Made by a program: the position numbers and the translations under genes
From: CAZVEV01 sp964625865
GTDB lineage: Bacteria; Planctomycetota; Phycisphaerae; SM23-33
Assembly: GCA_964625865.1 (NCBI GenBank)
Contig: CAZVEV010000061.1
Location: forward strand, 1-24,358
Direction of reading: 5' to 3'
Length of the DNA stretch: 24,358 bases
The notes under the pieces: generated by a model
The model's input: only the letters and a program-made list of their open reading frames with translations
What the model was told of the DNA's origin: nothing
Databases searched by the model: none
Shown here: positions 1 through 7,342 of the stretch, piece after piece
How the letters are laid out: each line of letters opens with the position of its first letter
Numbering within the stretch: position 1 is the first letter of the stretch

Positions 1-581
1 GAAGAGATCGGCCAAATAGCCCAAACCCCATTATTCAAAACTGACGGTACACTAGGGTTGAACTCATCATAACGTGCCAATCGCGTCGCCTCCCCCATCC
101 CCTCCAGTCTTAGATAATGGCGTGTCTGATTCAATGTCCCGGACGGGAACTCGCCATACAGCGCGCCGCGTTCCACGCTCGAAGGAAGACCCCCGTCATC
201 GGCACGCAGCCAGAACTCCCACGTGGCGCTGGTCACTTTGCTGACGCCGCCGCCGACTTGATACGTGTTGGCAACGATGTGCGCCGGGTTTGCTGTGTCT
301 GTGGCGCCATCCAGCACCACGCCGTACTCGTAAGCCGTGCCGGCCTGCGGGGCGTTTTGGACGACGCCGCTGCCGCCGACAATCGTGCCGTTGTGCGTAC
401 CGGGATTCGCCAGGTTCACCAGCGTCGTGGTGGCCCCAGTGCCCGGATTGCCGAGATTGTCGACATTGTCAGCACGGTAATGAATGGACAAGCCGGTGGT
501 GACGATTGCCGCGCCAGCCGGTCCGGCCAGTGCGAGAACCACTCCCGCGACGGCTACAATACTCATTGTCTTGTTCAACAT
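1..581 (-). CDS. Secreted LamG/concanavalin-like domain protein, N-terminal part (cut by window edge)
   Basis: The frame is open from an ATG at 581 to the window edge (about 193 codons, no stop), so the C-terminus is missing. A purine-rich AAGGAG lies about 7 nt upstream of the ATG and supports this start. The N-terminus is a classical signal peptide: MLNKTM, then a hydrophobic run VAVAGVVLALAGPAGAA, with probable cleavage at the AGA-A site. The mature part has features of LamG-type beta-sandwich proteins of Planctomycetota: a YRADN start, a GVVLDG strand, and TSATWEFWLRAD, which resembles the 'fTiEfWvr' strand. The protein is therefore probably exported, and such proteins often carry a C-terminal sorting tag (for example PEP-CTERM), but that end is not visible. 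The ligand is unknown. It is preceded by a long leader with its own candidate promoter. I am confident of a real secreted gene, less so of the fold. Confidence 0.75.
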   Translation of the reverse strand, partial: MLNKTMSIVAVAGVVLALAGPAGAAIVTTGLSIHYRADNVDNLGNPGTGATTTLVNLANPGTHNGTIVGGSGVVQNAPQAGTAYEYGVVLDGATDTANPAHIVANTYQVGGGVSKVTSATWEFWLRADDGGLPSSVERGALYGEFPSGTLNQTRHYLRLEGMGEATRLARYDEFNPSVPSVLNNGVWAIWPIS

Positions 582-616
582 GGTGCTGCTCCTTCCGCCC
601 TCCGTGGGGCGTTGTC

Positions 617-635
617 GGGCCTCGGAGCGAGGCCC
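617..635 (-). promoter_or_regulatory. Leader hairpin upstream of the LamG-like gene
   Basis: GGGCCTCG and CGAGGCCC form a perfect 8-bp stem with a 3-nt loop, ending about 36 nt before the start codon. It has no U-run after it, so it is not a typical intrinsic terminator. It could protect the mRNA or modulate access to the ribosome-binding site. The function is inferred only from position. Confidence 0.4.
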
Positions 636-834
636 GGTGTTTCGAGTTGCGTAATGCACGGCCATGCGAACGGCTCCCGTCTTCGCGTGACAGCTTGGTC
701 GTGACAAGCCATCGTGGCCAACCGGTCAGAATCCCGGGCGGGGCTTGCGGGGAGAAGTGCGACCCTCGCAGCGATCGCCCATCCTGTTTGGCGCCGGGGC
801 TCTCCTGTCGCGCCTATGGCTCAACTGATACTGT

Positions 835-864
835 AATCTACCGCCCCGCCCCACCCCAGGTCAA
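835..864 (-). promoter_or_regulatory. Candidate sigma70 promoter of the LamG-like gene
   Basis: On the minus strand TTGACC (859-864) is followed after 18 nt by TAGATT (835-840). This gives 5/6 and 4/6 matches to the -35 and -10 consensus. A run of 14 A lies at 887-900, a little further upstream than a usual UP element. Transcription would start near 828, giving a leader of about 245 nt. Confidence 0.45.
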
Positions 865-954
865 GGATAATCCGGGGCCTTTTGTCTTTTTTTTTTTTTT
901 GATCCACAGGGCCGTCCATGCAGAGACCTCGACGAACATGCGGCCGCGTGGCGA

Positions 955-1938
955 TCATCGCTTCTTCTGGGCGGCCAGCCAGTTCAGGGCGGCGGGGACG
1001 ATGATTTCGTGGCCGCCCTGGAAGACGGTGATCCGTGCGGGGCCGGAGGTCTTGCGCATCAGGGGGATCTTCGATCCGTAGTGGCGGGCGGAGATCTTCT
1101 GTCGCAGGCGGGTCGGGACTCTGGCGGTGCGGGTGATCTCGTCGATGTCGGCGGCGGCGATGCGGTCGGCGGGGGCGGCGACGGCGTTGAAGGCGCGCAG
1201 GGAATGGCTGACGGGGACCGAGCCGGTGTGGCCGTCCTTGACGCCGACGTTGATGTCCAGGGGCAGGCCGGCGTCGCGGGCGGCCGCCAAGTGCGTCAGG
1301 GGCGACCGCTGGCGATACTCGCGGTCGACAGCCGGGCTCTTGCCGGGCGGTCCCCCGCAGGATTCCTCGATATCGCGGGCGTACTTGCGTCGGGCCTTGG
1401 TACACTCGGCGTGCCAGGCGGCCAGGTCCGATATGCCCACCCAGGCTGACACGCCCGCCCAGACCTTCGGCGCCCGCCCCGCCATCAGAAGCGCCGCATG
1501 CCCCCCGCCCGAAACGCCCACCAGGTAGATCCGCGAGGCGTCGACCTTCGCATGCATCTTGGCGTAGGTGACGGCCGACAGGATGTCCTTGACGACGAGT
1601 TCGGACCCGCAGGCCTGCGGCGTGCGGTTCGGCCCCCGGAAGTTCGGTCCGATGAAGGCCCAACCCCTGGCGATGCACCACTTGGCGTACTGGGCGCCGG
1701 GTTTGGACTGGCGATAGTCGGCGCTCCACGTGTGCAGGCCGACCAGCAGGGGCACGGGGTCTTTCGAGGTCGGCGCGTAGAACATCGCCGGCTGGGGCTT
1801 CTCACCGGCGGCGCCGACGAATCGCACTTCCCTGACCTGCTCGGGCCAGCCTCTGACCTGTTTCCGCGGTTCGGATCCGGGCGAGCAACCGTGAGTGCAG
1901 GCGACAACGATCAGCAGGCTGATAATCCATCGCGTCAT
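955..1938 (-). CDS. Alpha/beta-hydrolase lipoprotein (prolyl-oligopeptidase/esterase-like)
   Basis: 327 aa starting at the ATG at 1938. AGGAG lies 10 nt upstream, and a signal sequence begins exactly here. The N-terminus MTRWIISLLIVVAC looks like a lipoprotein signal with lipidation at C14 (V-V-A-C; C18 is an alternative), so the enzyme is probably membrane-anchored outside the cytoplasm. The fold is the alpha/beta hydrolase: a GLHTWSADY strand-turn near 68-75 (oxyanion region), the nucleophile elbow G-V-S-G-G-G with Ser143, a probable acid D235 (GVKDGHTG) and a probable base H310 (QGGHE) near the C-terminus. These fit a serine esterase or S9-type peptidase; the substrate cannot be told. It begins 37 bp after the stop of the kinase-FGE gene on the same strand, so the two are probably co-transcribed. 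Confidence 0.8.
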   Translation of the reverse strand: MTRWIISLLIVVACTHGCSPGSEPRKQVRGWPEQVREVRFVGAAGEKPQPAMFYAPTSKDPVPLLVGLHTWSADYRQSKPGAQYAKWCIARGWAFIGPNFRGPNRTPQACGSELVVKDILSAVTYAKMHAKVDASRIYLVGVSGGGHAALLMAGRAPKVWAGVSAWVGISDLAAWHAECTKARRKYARDIEESCGGPPGKSPAVDREYRQRSPLTHLAAARDAGLPLDINVGVKDGHTGSVPVSHSLRAFNAVAAPADRIAAADIDEITRTARVPTRLRQKISARHYGSKIPLMRKTSGPARITVFQGGHEIIVPAALNWLAAQKKR

Positions 1939-1975
1939 GCGAGGTGTTCTCCTGTCCGGCCGCGCGGGCGAGGCG

Positions 1976-4900
1976 TTACGGTTCGGCGACCACGCGGAAG
2001 CCCACACCGCTGCTTCGAAACGCCTTCGTGGCCTGCCAGCGAAAGGCACTGCGACAGGCCCGCGGATGGGAGCCCCACGCCCCGCCGCGAATCGCAGGAT
2101 TCCGCGCTCGCCCCCGGGGGTCCTTCAGCACGCCCTTGCCCATCAGCGTCAAGCCGCCGTCGATGCACCATTCAGCCACGTTGCCGTGCATGTCGTACAG
2201 GCCCCAGGCGTTGGGCTTGTACTTGCCCACGGGGGCCGTCCACTTGACGCCGTCGTCGAGGCCGCCGTGGCGTTCCTTCACGTCGGACCGCCTGTCGGCG
2301 ACGTTGGCGAACTGCCTCATGTGCCCCTCGTTATCACCAAAGCCCCACCGCTTGGTCTGGCCGGCCCGGCAGGCATATTCCCACTCGGCCTCGGTGGGCA
2401 GGCGAACGGTCATGCCCGCCTTGGCGGTCAGCCAGGCGCAGGCCTTGGTCGCGTCGTACCACGTGACGCAGGTGACCGGGTGCTTGGGATCCTGGGCGAA
2501 CCCGCAGTTGCGCCAGTTGGCGTCCTTCTTGCGTTCGAAGCGGCCCTTGTCTCCCGACCCGATGAACACGTGGGCCCCGTCGCCCCGCTCGGCCATCGTG
2601 CGATACTTGGGCTTGCTGCCCTCGACGAAGGCCGTCCACTGCGCCACGGTGATCTCGTGGGTGCTCATGTAGAAGGCCTTGGTCAACTCGACCTCCTGGG
2701 CGGTCTCGTTGTCGAACCGGTCCTTCTCGTCCTCGGGCGAGCCCATGGTGAACGAGCCCGGCTTGATCAGCACGAGCGTCAGGGATGTCTCGTCGTCGAG
2801 CTGGACGGTCAACTTCAGCTTGCCTTCGATCCGCCTGATCAGCGCCTGGGTCTTGCCGTCCGACGGCTTCATCACCAGGGCGGCCTTGGCCTTGGCCAGG
2901 GCGGCGAAGTAGTCCTTGGCATCGAAGAGCTTAACCGCCGCATCGCGGACGACGGCGATCTCCCGCTCGCGTTTGGCGGCGGCCTCGGCGGCGGCTTGGG
3001 CCTTGGCGGCGGCGGCAGCGGCGCCCTTCTTGGCCGTCGCCTCGACTTTGGGCAGCAGTGCCAGGGCCCGTCTGTACTTGTCGGCGATCTGTACGGGTGT
3101 GCCCTGGTCCTTGCGGGCGTCGGTCAGCGCGCGGCTGAACTGGCGCCAGTCGTTGCCCCCATACATCTCCAGTTCCTGCCACCCCTCGGCATCAAACTTC
3201 TCGCGGGCGGCCTGGTAGGCGGCCTTGGCGCTGTCGATGATTTTGCGCCCCTCGTCCTGGATGTGTCCCTTGGCCGAGTTCCACAGGCGCACGGCGTCGG
3301 CAAACTTGCCCTCATTGAAGGCGGCGGCCGCCGCTTGGGACTCCTGCGCGTAGGCCGCGAAACCCGGCCCTTTCTTCTTCGGGTTGCCCATCTCCCCGCG
3401 CGTCTTCTCGGCGGCCTTGCGGGCCTCGACCGCCGCCGTCCGCCGGGCGACTCGTTCGTCGATCGTCTTGCACAAGGCGATCAGCTCTTTCCACGTCGCC
3501 GTCGCCGCGGCGGCCTCGTCGCCCTGATAATGCCTCTCGCCCCGGACGACCAGGAGACTGCACTTGTCGAGCATCTCGCCGACGCCTCCCCCGCGGTCCT
3601 GGTCCCGCACGCGCTGCCAGGCCTCGCCGGCCCGGGCACGCAGGGGCTCCAGTGCGCTGGTGTCGACGACCTTGTGTTCAAAGTGGGCGTTGACGGTGTC
3701 GCTGGGTGTGTATCCTTCGCGAAACGCCCTGATCCTGAAGAACATGCCCGGCTGGACGACGAGCGACTTGCTCAGGATGCTCGACCGCTCGTGGGGCTCG
3801 GTGCGGTCAAGCGTATAGCGGATCACCGCCCCCTCGGTGGGACAGGTCACGGCGACGGTGGTCACCTTGCTGATGGGCCCCGGGGGCGGCGTGAGAATCG
3901 GCCGGGCCACCTGCGACCCTGCCGGCGCGGGGGGAACGTCTCTCGTCGCAGGCGGGCTGTCGCCGTTGCCGTCCCCTGCCCCTCCCTGCGACACCAGCCA
4001 CAGGCCGCCCCCCGCCGCGGCCAGGGCGGCGACCAGGATCCCCGCGATCAGCGGGATCCTGCGTCGAGGTCTGACGGCAGTACTGGCAAGCGGGGACTGG
4101 TCCGGGAACGGACGGTTGTCGGCAAAGGCGGGCACGCTCAACTCATGGGCCGACAGGGGCGACGGGGCATGCCTCTCGCCGCTCCGCGCCGCGGCCGCCG
4201 CGGCGTCGAGGTCCCAGATCAACTCGTCGTAGTTCCCGTACCGCTCGTTGGGGTCCGTCTTCATCATCCGGGCCACCACGTCGGCCGTCGTCGCCTGCAG
4301 GTCCTGATTGACCGCGAGGAGGTCCGGCGCCGGCTGCTTGAGGCGCGCGACCAGTTGGTCCTTGGCCCGGTCGCCCTCGAACGGCGTTGCGCCCGTCATC
4401 GCGTGGAACAGCGTCGCGCCGAGGCTGTAGATATCGGTGCGGAAGTCGAGCGTCTGTCGCCGCACCTGCTCGGGCGAGAGGTAATACGGCGTGCCCAGCG
4501 CGTCGGCGCGGGTCATGCGCCCCCCGCCGAACCGCGCAATGCCAAAGTCCACCAGTTTCGCATTACCCTCAGCGTCCACCAGGATATTGGCGGGCTTGAC
4601 GTCGCTGTGGATCAGGCCGATCGTGTTGGCCGCCTGCAGCGCACGGGCCACCTGCGCGCCGATCGCGAGGGTCATCGCCTCGTCCAGCGGCGCGTTGACC
4701 TTGAACAACTGGTCCAGCGCATTGCCCTCGATCAGTTCCATCACGAGGAAGGGCTGGCCCTTGGCCTCGCCCACCGAGTAGGCGCGGGCGACGTTCGGGT
4801 GGTCCAGCGAGGCCAGCGCGCGGGCCTCGGAGAAGAACCGGTCCACGTGCCTGTGCGACTCCCCCTGACGCGGCGCGTGGAGGATCTTGATCGCTACGTG

Positions 4901-5137
4901 CCGGTCCAGAGCCTTCTCGTAAGCCTTGTACGTCGCGCCCATCCCGCCGGCGCCGAGGGCCTTGAGCAGGACGAACTGCCCCAACTGGCCCGGCGTGGCA
5001 AACCGCGCCCCGCAGGCCGGACAGTCCACGATGGCGAACGCCTGCTTGTCCGACACGTCCACGACGTGCCCGCACTTGTGGCAGGCGGTCTTGCCTACGC
5101 TGTCAGCCTGAATGTGCGGTACTTTCTTTCCGGCCAT
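1976..5137 (-). CDS. Membrane Ser/Thr protein kinase fused to an FGE-sulfatase (SUMF1/EgtB/PvdO) domain
   Basis: 1053 aa from the ATG at 5137, chosen because the conserved region starts soon after (an upstream in-frame extension lacks any conserved character); the SD is weak (GGGAT). Domains in order: a CxxC-CxxC zinc ribbon (C19, C22, C39, C42); a kinase domain about 53-310 with glycine loop GAGGMG (62-67), VAIK Lys84, Glu104, catalytic loop HSDVKPAN (Asp179, Asn184) and DFG at 197-199; a single membrane segment about 360-382; a chitobiase/Fn3-associated-like beta domain about 418-490; a long Ala/Lys-rich helical region about 495-770; and an FGE-like domain about 785-1053 starting near PGSFTMGS. 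The kinase would be cytoplasmic and the FGE fold periplasmic, as in a sensor or receptor. The HRD arginine is Ser178, making this a non-RD kinase. In the FGE domain only one of the two catalytic cysteine positions is Cys (C1028), the other is Ser1023, so sulfatase maturation is unlikely. The kinase fusion is known from planctomycetes; its target is unknown. Confidence 0.9.
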   Translation of the reverse strand: MAGKKVPHIQADSVGKTACHKCGHVVDVSDKQAFAIVDCPACGARFATPGQLGQFVLLKALGAGGMGATYKAYEKALDRHVAIKILHAPRQGESHRHVDRFFSEARALASLDHPNVARAYSVGEAKGQPFLVMELIEGNALDQLFKVNAPLDEAMTLAIGAQVARALQAANTIGLIHSDVKPANILVDAEGNAKLVDFGIARFGGGRMTRADALGTPYYLSPEQVRRQTLDFRTDIYSLGATLFHAMTGATPFEGDRAKDQLVARLKQPAPDLLAVNQDLQATTADVVARMMKTDPNERYGNYDELIWDLDAAAAAARSGERHAPSPLSAHELSVPAFADNRPFPDQSPLASTAVRPRRRIPLIAGILVAALAAAGGGLWLVSQGGAGDGNGDSPPATRDVPPAPAGSQVARPILTPPPGPISKVTTVAVTCPTEGAVIRYTLDRTEPHERSSILSKSLVVQPGMFFRIRAFREGYTPSDTVNAHFEHKVVDTSALEPLRARAGEAWQRVRDQDRGGGVGEMLDKCSLLVVRGERHYQGDEAAAATATWKELIALCKTIDERVARRTAAVEARKAAEKTRGEMGNPKKKGPGFAAYAQESQAAAAAFNEGKFADAVRLWNSAKGHIQDEGRKIIDSAKAAYQAAREKFDAEGWQELEMYGGNDWRQFSRALTDARKDQGTPVQIADKYRRALALLPKVEATAKKGAAAAAAKAQAAAEAAAKREREIAVVRDAAVKLFDAKDYFAALAKAKAALVMKPSDGKTQALIRRIEGKLKLTVQLDDETSLTLVLIKPGSFTMGSPEDEKDRFDNETAQEVELTKAFYMSTHEITVAQWTAFVEGSKPKYRTMAERGDGAHVFIGSGDKGRFERKKDANWRNCGFAQDPKHPVTCVTWYDATKACAWLTAKAGMTVRLPTEAEWEYACRAGQTKRWGFGDNEGHMRQFANVADRRSDVKERHGGLDDGVKWTAPVGKYKPNAWGLYDMHGNVAEWCIDGGLTLMGKGVLKDPRGRARNPAIRGGAWGSHPRACRSAFRWQATKAFRSSGVGFRVVAEP

Positions 5138-5187
5138 CGTGATCCCACGTGTCGAATCAACCAGCCCCTCGCCGGGGGGCTCTTTCA

Positions 5188-5216
5188 AATCTACATCCCC
5201 GCTTGGCCGTCTGCAA
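5188..5216 (-). promoter_or_regulatory. Candidate promoter of the kinase-FGE gene
   Basis: On the minus strand TTGCAG (5211-5216) and TAGATT (5188-5193) are separated by 17 nt. The -35 match is weak (3/6). The -10 hexamer is identical to that proposed for the LamG-like gene. The leader would be about 44 nt and contains an AGCCCC/GGGGCT hairpin at 5163-5181. Confidence 0.3.
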
Positions 5217-5227
5217 GCACTGAGGGC

Positions 5228-5255
5228 TTGCGAGGGCCTACAATGGCGATATGCT
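5228..5255 (+). promoter_or_regulatory. Weak candidate promoter of the Mla operon
   Basis: TTGCGA (5228-5233) and TATGCT (5250-5255) are 16 nt apart, each matching 4/6 of the consensus. It lies in the 243-bp divergent gap between the kinase and STAS-permease genes, leaving a leader of about 120 nt. No better plus-strand candidate was seen. Confidence 0.25.
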
Positions 5256-5380
5256 ATCCGCCATGGAAGCACCCCGGGCGTGACGGCATGCGTACCGCCG
5301 TCGCTAAGCAGGGCCTCGACACAGGTTAGAACGCAAGAAACCCGCGTGACGGGCGTGGAAAATCTCCGATAGAATTGACG

Positions 5381-6529
5381 ATGGGCGAACCCCAGTCACA
5401 TGACGAGTCCGCAGGCACGCTCGAGATCGGCACCGGTGCCGGCGGCGCGACCCTTGTGACGCTGCGGGGGCGCCTCGATGCCGACAGCACGGCCAGGATC
5501 TGGTCAGACGTGATGAAGGTCGTCAAACGCACCGCGGGCAAGCCGCTGGTCGTCGAGGCCGGGCAGGTCACCTACTGCGACGGGGCCGGGGCCGGACTCC
5601 TGCTGGAGATGACCCGTCGTCAGGTGCTCTCGCACGGCGGGATCGAGTTCCACGGGCTGCGGGACGAGATCAAGCACTTCGTGGACATGCTCGACCCGGG
5701 CATTCCGCCGGCCGAAGAAGCCGGTGGCGCCTCGTGGCGCGCCATCGCCGTTGACGTCGGGCGGGCCACCGCGGAGATCATGGGGGGGCTTCGCGAGCAG
5801 GTGAGTTTCATCGGCGAACTGGTCGCCTCGCTGTTCTACATCGCCAGGCATCCGCGGCGCGTGCGATGGAAAGACGCGCTCCTGCTGGCCGAGACGTGCG
5901 GCGCCAACGCGCTGGCGATCGTCTCGCTGATCGGCTTTCTCATCGGCATGATCCTCGCGTTCCAGTCCGCCGTGCCGCTCAAGCGGTTCGGCGCGGAGAT
6001 CTTCGTTGCCGACCTGGTCTCGATCGCCCTGATCCGCGAGTTGGGGCCGCTGATGACGGCAATCATCCTCGCGGGGCGTACCGGGTCGGCCTTCGCGGCC
6101 GAGTTGGGCACGATGAAGGTCAACGAGGAGCTTGACGCGCTGACGACGATGGGTCTGGATCCGATGCGGTTCCTGGTCGCCACCCGCGTGCTGGCGGCGA
6201 TCATCGTCACGCCGCTCCTGGTGGTCTTCGCCAACGTCGCGGGCCTGATCGGCGCGGGGATGGTGGTGATGTCGCTGGGCTTCCCGCTGACGACGTACCT
6301 GAACCAGGTGCAGGAGGCCTGCACGCTGATCGACGTGACGACCGGGCTGCTGAAGGCGGGCGTCTTCGGCCTGCTCATCGCCGGGGTGGGCTGCCTCCGA
6401 GGCATGCAGACCGGCATAGGCGCCCAGGCGGTCGGCGCATCGGCTACGCAGGCCGTCGTCGGCGGGATATTCCTGATCGTCGCAACCGACGGCCTGTTCG
6501 CCGTCCTGTTCTATGCCCTGGGAATCTGA
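5381..6529 (+). CDS. mlaE: STAS-MlaE fusion: ABC lipid-transport permease with N-terminal MlaB-like domain
   Basis: 382 aa from the ATG at 5381; a TTG two codons earlier is an alternative and no clear SD is seen for either. Residues about 10-105 form a STAS domain (equivalent to the separate MlaB of Escherichia coli). Residues about 145-382 are the MlaE permease with several hydrophobic segments and the family hallmark AGRTGSAFAAELGTMKVNEE (231-250). In MlaFEDB-type systems MlaE forms the membrane channel that moves phospholipid between inner membrane and periplasmic MCE protein; STAS binds the ATPase. In the STAS loop the residue after the conserved Asp (C66-D67-G68) is Gly, where MlaB and SpoIIAA-like proteins have Ser/Thr, so regulation by phosphorylation there is unlikely. 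The stop is 6 bp before the ATPase gene, indicating an operon. Confidence 0.9.
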   Translation: MGEPQSHDESAGTLEIGTGAGGATLVTLRGRLDADSTARIWSDVMKVVKRTAGKPLVVEAGQVTYCDGAGAGLLLEMTRRQVLSHGGIEFHGLRDEIKHFVDMLDPGIPPAEEAGGASWRAIAVDVGRATAEIMGGLREQVSFIGELVASLFYIARHPRRVRWKDALLLAETCGANALAIVSLIGFLIGMILAFQSAVPLKRFGAEIFVADLVSIALIRELGPLMTAIILAGRTGSAFAAELGTMKVNEELDALTTMGLDPMRFLVATRVLAAIIVTPLLVVFANVAGLIGAGMVVMSLGFPLTTYLNQVQEACTLIDVTTGLLKAGVFGLLIAGVGCLRGMQTGIGAQAVGASATQAVVGGIFLIVATDGLFAVLFYALGI

Positions 6530-6535
6530 CGAGCC

Positions 6536-7306
6536 ATGACGGACACCCACGACCCGATAATCCGCGTTGAGAACCTGACAGCCGGGTACGGCGAGGACGT
6601 GATCCTCGAGGAGATCTCCTTCGACGTCCGCCGGGGGCAGATCTTCGCGATTCTCGGCGGGTCCGGGTGCGGCAAGAGCACGCTGCTGAAACACATGATC
6701 GGCCTGCACGAGCCTCTGTCCGGCCGCGTGCTGATCGACGGGGACAACCTCCTGACCGCCCAGGGCGCGGCGCGTCATGATATCCTCCGCAAGTTCGGCG
6801 TCAGCTACCAGACCGGGGCGCTGTTCGGCTCGATGACCGTTCACGAGAACGTGCGCCTTGTGCTCGAGGAGTTCACCGACCTGCCCCGCGAGGCGATGGA
6901 CGTCATCAGTTCGATGAAGCTGAACCTGGTGGACCTGGCCGGCGCGGGCGACAAGATGCCCGCCGAGTTGAGCGGCGGCATGGTCAAGCGCGCCGCGATA
7001 GCCCGCGCCATGGTGCTCGACCCGGACATCCTGTTCCTCGACGAGCCGTCGACCGGGCTGGACCCCATCACGGCGGCCGGGCTGGACGAACTGATCGTTC
7101 ACCTGGCCAGAAACCTCGGCATCACGTTCGTTATCGTCACGCACGATCTGGCCAGCACGTTTGTCGTTGCCGACGAGGTCGTCATGCTGGACAGCAAGCG
7201 AATCGTCGCCCGGGGCAACCCGGCGACCCTGCGGGAGCGCAGCGACGATCCGTGGATCAGCGCGTTTTTCAACCGCCGGGCCCTGGCCGGCGCCAGTCCC
7301 CCATAG
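6536..7306 (+). CDS. mlaF: MlaF-type ABC transporter ATPase
   Basis: 256 aa, starting at an ATG 6 bp after the permease stop. All nucleotide-binding motifs are intact: Walker A GGSGCGKST (41-49), Q-loop Gln92, signature LSGGM (145-149), Walker B ILFLDE (165-170), and the switch histidine H203 in VTHD. The sequence GALFGSMTVHENV after the Q-loop is typical of the MlaF/Ttg2A group. It would energise lipid movement through the STAS-MlaE permease encoded directly upstream. Length is normal for the family. Confidence 0.93.
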   Translation: MTDTHDPIIRVENLTAGYGEDVILEEISFDVRRGQIFAILGGSGCGKSTLLKHMIGLHEPLSGRVLIDGDNLLTAQGAARHDILRKFGVSYQTGALFGSMTVHENVRLVLEEFTDLPREAMDVISSMKLNLVDLAGAGDKMPAELSGGMVKRAAIARAMVLDPDILFLDEPSTGLDPITAAGLDELIVHLARNLGITFVIVTHDLASTFVVADEVVMLDSKRIVARGNPATLRERSDDPWISAFFNRRALAGASPP

Positions 7307-7342
7307 CCCAAGAAAGGCCGAGAGTATCCGGACAAGAACGAC

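Larger units (their letters stand above)
582..954. other. 373-bp gene-free stretch: leader and promoter region of the LamG-like gene
   Basis: I see no credible coding sequence here on either strand. Read on the minus strand it holds, in order, a run of 14 A (887-900), a sigma70-like promoter (835-864), a roughly 245-nt leader, and a strong hairpin at 617-635 just before the ribosome-binding site. The heptamer CGTGACA occurs twice (686-692 and 700-706 on the plus strand). The leader does not match the c-di-GMP riboswitch consensus motifs I know. Confidence 0.5.

Noticed and set aside
117..704. Plus-strand open frame opposite the LamG-like gene
   Set aside because: It is rich in Arg/Cys/Gly with no recognisable domain; the minus strand here has a signal peptide and RBS.
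582..828. c-di-GMP riboswitch in the leader of the LamG-like gene
   Set aside because: The conserved GEMM segments could not be found in the leader.
865..900. Intrinsic terminator on the plus strand (CCCC/GGGG followed by T14)
   Set aside because: The stem has only four pairs with a 16-nt loop and no plus-strand gene lies upstream; the A-tract fits better with the minus-strand promoter.
1895..5329. 1144-codon plus-strand open frame
   Set aside because: It is the antisense shadow of the kinase-FGE gene in high-GC DNA, with low-complexity translation and no motif.
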